A stretch of 5,334 nucleotides of DNA, taken from NCBI GenBank assembly GCA_003224135.1, contig QHYO01000428.1, positions 1 through 5,334 on the forward strand, in the 5' to 3' direction. The notes beneath the pieces were generated by a model. It ran no database searches, was not told the origin of the DNA, and saw only the letters and a list, made by a program, of their open reading frames with translations. The DNA comes from Acidobacteriota bacterium (GTDB lineage: Bacteria; Acidobacteriota; Terriglobia; Acidiferrales; UBA7541). Made by a program: the position numbers and the translations under genes. This document shows positions 1 to 5,334 of this stretch, piece by piece (the first letter of the stretch is position 1; every line of letters starts with the position of its first letter).

Positions 1-155
1 GCTGAGCTGCGCTCGTAACGACCGCCACGTTTTGGAGTGCGCCGGTGTTTTGGCGCTTTTGGATACGTTTGGGAAAGCTCCAGCAACAACGGGAGTAACC
101 CGTTGCACACGCAAAAGTCTGTTTGAAAAACGATCTTTGATAAAGGGCAGTTGCC
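1..155. other. Upstream non-coding region
   Basis: I see no convincing gene here. One forward frame ends in a TAA at 16-18 and could be the last codons of a gene lying before the window, but five codons are too few to judge. A second forward frame stays open from the window edge into rtcB; its translation resembles nothing I know and it overlaps rtcB out of frame, so I treat it as chance. A small hairpin is possible at 87-105 (CAACGGG, 5-nt loop, CCCGTTG). No clear -35/-10 pair was found. A purine stretch AAAGGG at 142-147, 8 nt before the ATG at 156, is a plausible ribosome binding site for rtcB. Confidence 0.4.
39..60 (+). terminator. Weak terminator-like hairpin
   Basis: GCGCC (39-43) and GGCGC (52-56) can form a 5-bp GC stem around an 8-nt loop, followed directly by TTTT (57-60). 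The stem is short and the T-run minimal. It would fit as the end of a gene finishing at the TAA at 16-18, but it could easily be chance. Confidence 0.2.
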
Positions 156-280
156 ATGGCGATCACTGATACTTTGCAAAAAATTTCGGACACGGTTTGG
201 GAACTGCCCGCGACTTACAGGGAAAATATGCGCGTGCCAGCCCGGATCATCGCGACGGAGAAACTGGTGCGCGAAATGGA

Positions 281-351
281 GGAAACCGTTTATCAGCAGA
301 TCAGCAACGTCGCCACTTTGCCCGGGATTACACGTTACGCGCTGTGCATGC
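281..351 (+). repeat. Left (parental) arm of the rtcB inverted repeat
   Basis: This is the native coding segment for rtcB residues about 43-65 (ETVYQQ..., ...ALCM). Positions 281-340 are the exact reverse complement of 471-530, and 341-351 matches 460-470 with two mismatches (341 and 344). It is the source copy, since it lies in frame inside the conserved RtcB N-terminal region. The arm ends in the self-complementary hexamer GCATGC (346-351). Confidence 0.95.
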
Positions 352-459
352 CCGATGGCCACAGCGGTTACGGGTTCCCCATTGGCGGCGTCGCGGCGAT
401 GGACGTGCGCGAAGGCGGCGTCATCTCGCCCGGTGGCATTGGCTTCGACATCAACTGCG

Positions 460-530
460 GCATGCAGAGAGCGTAACGTGTAATCCCGGGCAAAGTGGCG
501 ACGTTGCTGATCTGCTGATAAACGGTTTCC
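460..530 (-). repeat. Right (inserted) arm of the rtcB inverted repeat
   Basis: This segment is the reverse complement of 281-351: 60 perfect bases (471-530), then 9 of 11 matches (460-470). Arms are separated by 108 nt (352-459). It interrupts rtcB and supplies all three in-frame stops. Its left edge sits on GCATGC (460-465), identical to the hexamer at 346-351 and self-complementary, as expected for a microhomology-guided strand switch. The right edge is at about 530/531, where native-looking RtcB codons (LSRSEF) resume. TCGCGCA at 534-540 is also the reverse complement of 268-274, a possible return-switch microhomology or coincidence. Confidence 0.93.
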
Positions 531-1570
531 TTATCGCGCAGTGAATTTCGGGACCTCGTTGAACAAGGCGCGCGCTGGTGCATCGAACACTATTTCGGCT
601 GGAATGAAGACCTTGAACTAACAGAGGAGAACGGTTGCATTTCCGGCGCGGACGCATCGAAGATCAGCGAGCGCGCAATCGAGCGCGGCTACAACCAGGT
701 CGGTACGCTCGGCAGCGGCAATCATTATCTGGAAGTGCAGGTCGCGCGCTCGGAGGATGTGCGCGACAAGGAGCTCGCGGCAAAATTCGGGATCACGATT
801 CCGAACCAGATCGTGGTGATGTTCCACTGCGGCAGCCGCGGCTTCGGTCACCAGGTCGCCACCGATTATCTTCAGACATTCCTGAAAGTGATGGAACCGA
901 AATATGGTATTAAAATTTTAGATCGCGAGCTGGCGTGCGCGCCGCTCGATTCGCCCGAAGGCCGCGATTATTTCGCCGCGATGAAGTGCGGACTGAACAT
1001 GTCATTTGCCAACCGGCAGGTGATTCTTCACCGCATCCGCGAAGTTTTTTCCGAAGTGTTTGGCCGCAGCGCTGAAGAGTTGGAGATGCACATGGTTTAC
1101 GACGTCTCACACAACACTGCGAAGCTGGAGCGGCATGTTGTCGATGGAAAAGAAAAGAATTTGCTCGTGCACCGCAAAGGCGCAACGCGCGCGTTCGGGC
1201 CGGGACACGAGGAAGTGGCCGCGCGTTACCGAGAGATAGGCCAGCCTGTGATCATCGGCGGCAGCATGGAGACCGGCTCGTATCTGCTCGTGGGCACAGC
1301 GTCGGGCGCGGAAACTTTCTTCAGCACGGCGCACGGGAGCGGCCGCACGATGAGCCGCACCAAGGCGCGCAAACAATGGCACGGCAAACAGCTCCAGCGC
1401 GACCTCGAAGCGCGCGGCATTTACGTCCGCAGTACTTCATGGGCGGGTCTCGCCGAGGAAGCCGGCCCGGCTTACAAAGACATCGACGAGGTAATGGCCG
1501 CCACCGAGCTCGCTGGAATCAGCAAGCCGGTCACACGTTTCACGCCCATTGGGAACGTAAAAGGCTAGCG

Positions 1571-2461
1571 GTGACTCCGCGCACACCCATCACATTAGTG
1601 ACCGGTCCACTCGGCAGCGGCAAGACCACGCTGCTCCGTCACATTCTGAGGACGCGACCAGCGAAGATCGCCATCGTGATGAATGAATTCGGGGAGATGG
1701 CCATCGACACAAAAGTCATGGAAGGAAAAAATGTGCGCATCGCCGAGCTCGGCGGCGGCTGCGTCTGCTGTTCGTTGCTCGGCGAATTTGAAGCAGCGGT
1801 AAGCGAGATCATCGAGAAAGTCGCGCCGGAAATGATCATTGTCGAGACAACCGGGCTCGCCGAGCCCGAAGCGCTCGTGTTCAACATTCAGGAGGCGCTG
1901 ACGCAATGCCGGCTCGAGGGCGTCGTTTCGGTCATCGATGCCGACATGCTCGTTCGTTTCCCCGAGCTAGGTCACACAACCCGCCTGCAAATCGAAGACG
2001 CGGACATTTTGCTTTTGAACAAGATCGATCTCGTCCAAGCGACACAGATCGAGCCACTCGAAACGAAGCTGCGCGAAATCAATCCGACCGCGGCGATTGT
2101 TCGCACCGAGCGCTGCCAAATTGATCCGGAACTATTGTTCGGCATCGGACGCGAGAAAGAAGTCGCGCGCCCACAGCACCGGCATCAGCTCGATTTCGAA
2201 TCGTTCACGTTCAGTTCTGACAAAGCTTTTTCTCGCGATTGCTTTTCGCGCTTCGCAAACGGCCTGCCTGCGAGCGTGGTTCGGGCAAAAGGCTTCATTC
2301 GCTTGACCGATGGCGCGCAGCTTTTCAATTTCGTCGCCGGACGGTGGGAATTGGAACCGTTTGAGAGCGATCGGACCGAGCTGGTCTTTATCGGGAAAAA
2401 AATCGCTGCGAAAAAAGAAAGGATTCTCCACGCGCTAGATGAATGCGTCGCTGAAAAATGA
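1571..2461 (+). CDS. CobW/COG0523-type G3E GTPase (putative metallochaperone)
   Basis: This is a 296-residue P-loop GTPase of the G3E family, whose COG0523 members deliver metal ions, often zinc, to client proteins. Visible motifs are Walker A GPLGSGKTT (12-20), the family metal-binding motif GGGCVCC with CxCC at 64-67, ETTGLAEP (92-99) and the guanine-specificity motif NKID (150-153). A short HRH (203-205) precedes the C-terminal CobW-like domain, which opens with FESFTF and ends near WELEPFESDRTELVFIG. I choose the GTG at 1571: it places the P-loop at residue 12, as usual, and has AAAAGG (1559-1564) six bases upstream. The frame is open further up inside rtcB, but that part is out-of-frame rtcB sequence. 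The gene begins 2 nt after the rtcB stop, so it is almost certainly cotranscribed and translationally coupled. Family assignment is secure; the metal and client are unknown. An rtcB/archease client is inference. Confidence 0.92.
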   Translation: MTPRTPITLVTGPLGSGKTTLLRHILRTRPAKIAIVMNEFGEMAIDTKVMEGKNVRIAELGGGCVCCSLLGEFEAAVSEIIEKVAPEMIIVETTGLAEPEALVFNIQEALTQCRLEGVVSVIDADMLVRFPELGHTTRLQIEDADILLLNKIDLVQATQIEPLETKLREINPTAAIVRTERCQIDPELLFGIGREKEVARPQHRHQLDFESFTFSSDKAFSRDCFSRFANGLPASVVRAKGFIRLTDGAQLFNFVAGRWELEPFESDRTELVFIGKKIAAKKERILHALDECVAEK

Positions 2462-2520
2462 CGAAGCCCAAATGACTGCGCGTTCTGTTTTCGTCATTTG
2501 TCATTAGTTCATTCGTCATT
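2456..2520 (+). repeat. GTCATT repeats with inverted copies between GTPase gene and archease
   Basis: The gap between the GTPase and archease genes carries GTCATT at 2493-2498, 2500-2505 and 2515-2520, plus the variant TTCATT at 2508-2513. The longer word TTCGTCATT occurs twice (2490-2498, 2512-2520). Its inverse overlaps the GTPase stop codon: AAATGACGAA (2456-2465) pairs with TTCGTCATTT (2490-2499) as a 10-bp stem with a 24-nt loop. AAATGAC (2470-2476) offers a second, competing pairing. There is no T-run, so a classical terminator is unlikely. It may modulate archease expression or be a small dispersed repeat; function unknown. Confidence 0.6.
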
Positions 2521-2526
2521 CTCCTC

Positions 2527-2958
2527 ATGCCTTACAAATTCCTCGAAGAAATCGCCACTGCTGATATCGCTTTTGAAGCGACGGGACGCGATCTGTCGGA
2601 ATTGTTCACCGATGCGGCCGACGCAACGACGAACGTAATGATTGACAATCTCGGCGCCATCGAGCCACGCGAGACGCGGCAGATCGAATTATCGAACGAC
2701 AAAATCGATATGTTGCTTTTCGATTTCTTGCAGGAGCTTATCTACTTCAAAGATGCCGAGCGCCTCTTGCTGCGCGTCCGCGATGCGCAGATCGACGAGA
2801 AAAACGAAAAATATTTTTTGAAAGCGGAAGCTGGCGGCGAAACGTTGGACGCGGCGCGGCATCATCAGCGCGCCGACGTGAAGGCAGTCACGCTGCATAA
2901 TTTCTCCGTCGAGAAAGAGAATGGCGGATGGAAGGCCACGGTGCTTTTGGACATTTGA
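2527..2958 (+). CDS. Archease, RtcB activator
   Basis: This is a 143-residue archease, the small cytoplasmic protein that promotes guanylylation of RtcB and lets the ligase turn over repeatedly. The length is typical. The N-terminal YKFLEEIATADIAFEA corresponds to the family's TADI motif, with metal-ligand candidate Asp13. Further family-like stretches are IEPRETRQIEL (45-55), LLFDFLQELIYFKDAE (63-78), RADVKAVTLHNF (115-126) and the closing GGWKATVLLDI with Asp142, the second conserved acidic ligand. The His that often precedes TADI is Ala here. The ATG at 2527 gives the canonical N-terminus, but the bases before it (CTCCTC) are the complement of a Shine-Dalgarno, so initiation is probably leaderless-like or coupled. 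It lies 65 nt after the GTPase gene on the same strand, completing an rtcB-GTPase-archease cluster. The family call is based on motif recall and looks firm. Confidence 0.92.
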   Translation: MPYKFLEEIATADIAFEATGRDLSELFTDAADATTNVMIDNLGAIEPRETRQIELSNDKIDMLLFDFLQELIYFKDAERLLLRVRDAQIDEKNEKYFLKAEAGGETLDAARHHQRADVKAVTLHNFSVEKENGGWKATVLLDI

Positions 2959-3009
2959 AGGGGAGCAGCGGCATCTTGCTGGCAGCCCTCTGGAAGCGGG
3001 CGCTCCCCT
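2959..3009. terminator. Inverted repeat between convergent genes, probable two-way terminator
   Basis: AGGGGAGC (2959-2966) and GCTCCCCT (3002-3009) form a perfect 8-bp stem around 35 nt. The loop holds a smaller pairing, CAGC (2966-2969) with GCTG (2978-2981). The element fills nearly all of the 54-bp gap between the archease stop (2958) and the htrA stop (3013), where a bidirectional terminator would be expected. There is no T-run on either side, so it is not a textbook Rho-independent terminator. Its GC-rich, multi-stem look is also compatible with a dispersed REP-like palindrome. Confidence 0.5.
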
Positions 3010-3012
3010 GTG

Positions 3013-4464
3013 TCACTTCGGTTCGAGCGCGACGAAGCCGCTGCGGCCCTGGCTCCAGACGCGTATCAAAATCTTTTCGTTCGGCTTCAATTTTTTGCTG
3101 ATGGCGACCAAGTCCTTCGCATTTCTAACGGGCTGCTTGTTCACTTCCTGAATCACGTCGCCTTCGCGCAGTCCAGCTTTCGCGGCTGGCGAATCGGCGT
3201 CAATCTCCGCAATCACAGCGCCTTTGACGTCCTTTGAAAGATTGAGCGCGTTGCGGATTTCATCGGTTACATCAGCGACCGCGACACCGCCGAATACCGT
3301 GGCTTTTTCAGGTTGAGCGCTTTCTTCAGGAGACGTCTCGGCCCCTTGCTCAGCTTCACCCGGAGGCATTTCAGCAAGCTCGACATTGAAGATTTTGCTC
3401 TGGCCTTCGCGATTCACCTCGATCTGTACCTTTGTCCCTGGCGCCATTGAGCCAATCATCAGACGCAACTCGCGCGCATCACTGATTTTCTTCCCGTTAA
3501 CGGCTGTAATCACATCGCCGGTTTTCATCCCGGCCTTTTCCGAAGGGCTTTTGGGCACGACCTCGCCCACGAGCGCGCCGGTCGGTTGTCCTTTGAGCTT
3601 CATCGCTTCAGCCAGCTCGGGTGTGAGCGTTTGCACGGACGCCCCGATGTAGCCGCGCACAACGCGGCCTCTTTCGCGCAAGCTCTGCATCACGTCACGC
3701 GCGAGATTGGCGGGGATCGCAAAGCCGACGCCCTGGTTTCCACCGCTTCGGCTGAAAATCGCCGTATTGATGCCTAACAACCGGCCCTGGGTATCGACCA
3801 ACGCGCCGCCGGAGTTGCCCATGTTAATGGCCGCGTCGGTCTGGATGAAATTTTCGTAATCAACGATGCCCATGCCGCCGCGCCCGACCGCGCTGATAAT
3901 TCCCATCGTGACTGTTTGCCGCAGGCCAAATGGATTGCCGATCGCGAGCACAATGTCGCCGGCGCGCGCCTTCTCACTATCGGCAAACGCGATCGCCGGC
4001 AGATTTTTCTCGTCGATTTTCAACAATGCCACGTCCGTACCCGGATCGGTACCGACTTTCTTCGCTTTGTATTTGCGGAGCTCCGTGCCTAGCCCCACCA
4101 TGATTTCATCCGCGCCCGAAACCACGTGGTTAGCGGTGAGAACGTATCCATCCGGGCTGACAATCACGCCCGACCCGAGGCCTTGCAGAGTTTGTTTGCC
4201 TTGCCTCTGCGGAGATTGTCCGCCGAAAAACTCGCGCAGCGTGTCGTCGGAAAATGGAAACGCCGTCAGTCCGCGCGACACCGTTTGAGTCGTAAACACA
4301 GTGACCACGCTCCGCGCCACCTTCTCGACAATCGGCGCGAACGTCGTGATTAGTTCCGGCCGCGTCTGCGCTGGTTCCTGTGCTTCGGCCGAAGACGCGC
4401 CTGCCGCGACACACAGGATGATTATGATCAACAACACGCAGAACCGGACAATCACTCTTCGCAT
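3013..4464 (-). CDS. HtrA/DegP-type periplasmic serine protease with two PDZ domains
   Basis: This is a 483-residue trypsin-fold protease/chaperone acting on misfolded envelope proteins. The start at 4464 gives a clean Sec signal peptide: MRR, hydrophobic core FCVLLIIIILCVAAG, then SSAEA|Q, with likely cleavage after residue 28. An in-frame ATG at 4533 would add 23 polar residues before it and is less likely. The Cys at 18 has Leu at -1, so there is no lipobox. The catalytic triad is complete: His113 (TANHV), Asp144 (GTDVALL) and Ser218 (GNSGGAL). PDZ1 covers about 269-365 (VRGYIGA... to AELMP-like end), an acidic Glu/Pro-rich linker 367-387, and PDZ2 about 391-483. Length and layout match DegP/DegQ/MucD proteins. 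It lies downstream of the amidase gene on the same strand, 94 nt away. No strong Shine-Dalgarno is visible. Which Deg subtype it is cannot be told from sequence alone. Confidence 0.95.
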   Translation of the reverse strand: MRRVIVRFCVLLIIIILCVAAGASSAEAQEPAQTRPELITTFAPIVEKVARSVVTVFTTQTVSRGLTAFPFSDDTLREFFGGQSPQRQGKQTLQGLGSGVIVSPDGYVLTANHVVSGADEIMVGLGTELRKYKAKKVGTDPGTDVALLKIDEKNLPAIAFADSEKARAGDIVLAIGNPFGLRQTVTMGIISAVGRGGMGIVDYENFIQTDAAINMGNSGGALVDTQGRLLGINTAIFSRSGGNQGVGFAIPANLARDVMQSLRERGRVVRGYIGASVQTLTPELAEAMKLKGQPTGALVGEVVPKSPSEKAGMKTGDVITAVNGKKISDARELRLMIGSMAPGTKVQIEVNREGQSKIFNVELAEMPPGEAEQGAETSPEESAQPEKATVFGGVAVADVTDEIRNALNLSKDVKGAVIAEIDADSPAAKAGLREGDVIQEVNKQPVRNAKDLVAISKKLKPNEKILIRVWSQGRSGFVALEPK

Positions 4465-4558
4465 AAAGCATTCGTCATCTTTTAAACGAATCGCACGCTC
4501 AAGGGCGACCGGCCCCCTTTGTGAGAATCCCATCTCAACTAGAGCCGTATGCTCGCTA
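4465..4558 (-). promoter_or_regulatory. htrA leader with a small hairpin before the start codon
   Basis: This 94-nt gap separates the amidase stop from the htrA start. Read on the - strand, ATTCGT (4491-4486) and ACGAAT (4475-4470) form a 6-bp stem with a 10-nt loop that contains the only purine run (AAAAG), so the stem might limit ribosome access. A further weak inverted pair, TGAGA/TCTCA, sits around 4520-4537. I found no convincing sigma-70-type or sigma-E-type promoter, so htrA may be read from its own unrecognised promoter or through from the amidase gene. Confidence 0.3.
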
Positions 4559-5334
4559 TCAAAACCTGCGAAACCACGAATAGGGAAAAACGTCTCCCGG
4601 GCAATCCGTAGGCCAGCGTGGTGGATTTATTTCGCGATGTGGCCGCACTGGGATGTCGCCCCTGTCGATCTTGCCGCAGCGTTCTCGAAGGTAGCGAATG
4701 AGTTCTTCGCACGATTCGAGTTGCGCGCGTGTTGGCTGGTCGCGATTAAAATCGCCCACCAGACAAATGCCGAGCGAAATGTTGTTCAAGTAATCGCTGT
4801 GCACATGGCCGCCGTTGATCTGGCGCCTCCAGCGATCGCCCACTTCGATCTGGCCGTTGCCCGTGGACGTTCCGTTGCCGATCACGAACTGGTAGGCAAG
4901 ACCATTCTGCATCCGGCGGACGTGCCGATGATAATAATCGAAAACGCGCGCGTTTCCCTGCCGCGTGCCGCTGTTGTGCACCACAATGAACTGCCAGCGG
5001 CGCCGTTTCACTGGTGCGCGTCGGATGGCTTCGATGACTGACCGCGTGAGATACCGATAATTGGTTGATTGCCGAGACCAGGGCCAGAAACCGAATCTGC
5101 GCGGCGGTGGCGATGGCGGAGGCTCGAAGCCCTGGTCTTCCTCGATACCGGACTTTTCGACCACAACCTGGGCTCGCTCGCCGGCTGGTACAGCACGGGG
5201 AACTTTGGGCTGCGCTGAGGCCGCAGGCGTCGGCACTGCAAGTGCCCGCGGCGGTGGAGGTGAGCTTTCTAGTGACACGCCGCCCTCTTCCACGCGAGGC
5301 GTTGGCGTCTTTGCCGGCTTTGGTGTTTCCTCTT
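4559..5334 (-). CDS. N-acetylmuramoyl-L-alanine amidase-like (Amidase_2/PGRP fold), 5' end outside window
   Basis: The reading frame is open to the window edge, so the true start, and any signal peptide or anchor, lies beyond 5334; the GTG at 5291-5293 is only an internal candidate. Numbering from that GTG, residues 1-75 and the 13 codons before it are rich in Pro, Ala and charged residues (SPPPPRA, EPPPSPPPRR), typical of an exported, unstructured linker. Residues about 100-244 form a zinc amidase domain: FIVVHNSGT (His106), GLAYQFVIGNG (131-141), GGHVHSDYLNNISLGICLVGD (161-181, quoted in part by position), RPHRE (His219) and TDCPG (Cys231). His106, His219 and Cys231 fit the His-His-Cys zinc site of T7-lysozyme-like amidases, which cut between MurNAc and L-Ala in peptidoglycan. 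All metal ligands are present, so it is probably active. A role in cell-wall remodelling next to HtrA is inference. Confidence 0.85.
   Translation of the reverse strand, partial: EETPKPAKTPTPRVEEGGVSLESSPPPPRALAVPTPAASAQPKVPRAVPAGERAQVVVEKSGIEEDQGFEPPPSPPPRRFGFWPWSRQSTNYRYLTRSVIEAIRRAPVKRRRWQFIVVHNSGTRQGNARVFDYYHRHVRRMQNGLAYQFVIGNGTSTGNGQIEVGDRWRRQINGGHVHSDYLNNISLGICLVGDFNRDQPTRAQLESCEELIRYLRERCGKIDRGDIPVRPHREINPPRWPTDCPGDVFPYSWFRRF

Larger units (their letters stand above)
156..1568 (+). pseudogene. RNA-splicing ligase RtcB, interrupted by an inverted self-copy
   Basis: RtcB joins RNA 2',3'-cyclic-phosphate or 3'-phosphate ends to 5'-OH ends, using GTP and Mn2+, in tRNA splicing and RNA repair. 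The ATG at 156 follows an AAAGGG purine stretch. Residues 1-103 are intact and include [15 protein letters not shown] (65-79) and the metal motif DINCG (98-102). The expected GMRL continuation is then replaced by inverted sequence with in-frame stops at 474, 516 and 519. From about 531 the same frame resumes as LSRSEFRDLVEQGARW and stays open to the TAG at 1566-1568. The later part carries GSGNH (His codon 723-725), HCGSRGFGHQ (His 825-827), DVSHN (His 1110-1112) and the guanylylation-site motif HGSGR (His 1332-1334). About 40 family-typical codons are missing at the break. As written it cannot give full-length RtcB. A GTG at 735 is the first listed start in the C-terminal part but falls mid-domain. 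An artefact hiding an intact gene is quite possible. Confidence 0.93.

Noticed and set aside
281..530. Inverted repeat as a mobile element, attachment site or CRISPR-like repeat
   Set aside because: One arm is plain rtcB coding sequence and the other its inverted copy; there is no transposase, target duplication or repeat-spacer series.
2..544. Forward frame open from the window edge into rtcB
   Set aside because: It overlaps the clearly conserved RtcB N-terminus in another frame, resembles no family and lacks a start with ribosome binding site; long chance frames are common at this GC content.
368..657. Reverse-strand reading frames containing RtcB-like peptides ([15 protein letters not shown] and a related shifted frame)
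   Set aside because: They exist only because the inverted copy places an rtcB segment on the minus strand; the rest of each frame is antisense rtcB. They are not genes.
1376..1570. N-terminal extension of the G3E GTPase frame into rtcB
   Set aside because: The extra 65 residues are Arg-rich and unlike any G3E protein; they are rtcB 3' sequence read out of frame. The GTG at 1571 puts the P-loop at the usual distance.
4465..4533. Longer htrA start at 4533
   Set aside because: It would put 23 polar residues before a well-formed signal peptide; the ATG at 4464 gives the expected MRR-plus-hydrophobic-core export signal.
4301..5041. 246-codon forward frame opposite htrA and the amidase gene
   Set aside because: It lies antisense to two genes with complete catalytic motifs and shows no recognisable domain itself.

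Overview
The window looks like chromosomal DNA from a GC-moderate, Gram-negative-type bacterium. It has an exported HtrA protease with a Sec signal peptide, several starts lacking a clear Shine-Dalgarno, and compact convergent operons. My impression is Verrucomicrobiota or a similar soil lineage, from the style of the proteins and the palindromic intergenic spacer; this is inference only. No mobile element, CRISPR array, tRNA or rRNA was seen.

The left half (156-2958, + strand) is a three-gene RNA-repair cluster: rtcB (RNA-splicing ligase), a CxCC-type G3E/COG0523 metallochaperone GTPase starting 2 nt after the rtcB stop, and archease, the known activator of RtcB. The right half (3013-5334, - strand) encodes an HtrA/DegP-type periplasmic serine protease with two PDZ domains. 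Upstream of it, and running off the window end, is a zinc-dependent Amidase_2/PGRP-type cell-wall amidase with a proline-rich N-terminal region. The two clusters converge on a 54-bp spacer that is almost entirely an inverted repeat, probably a two-way terminator.

The most striking observation is inside rtcB. Directly after the metal-binding DINCG motif, about 40 expected codons are missing. In their place is an inverted copy of the gene's own upstream segment: 60 nt perfectly complementary between 281-340 and 471-530, continuing to 351/460 with two mismatches. The insert brings three in-frame stops, yet the reading frame is the same on both sides and the rest of the gene, including the guanylylation-site His, is intact. 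This is either a template-switch mutation that has killed the gene or, more likely, an amplification or assembly chimera.

The second point of interest is a metallochaperone-type GTPase between a metal-dependent ligase and its activator, which suggests metal delivery to RtcB or archease.
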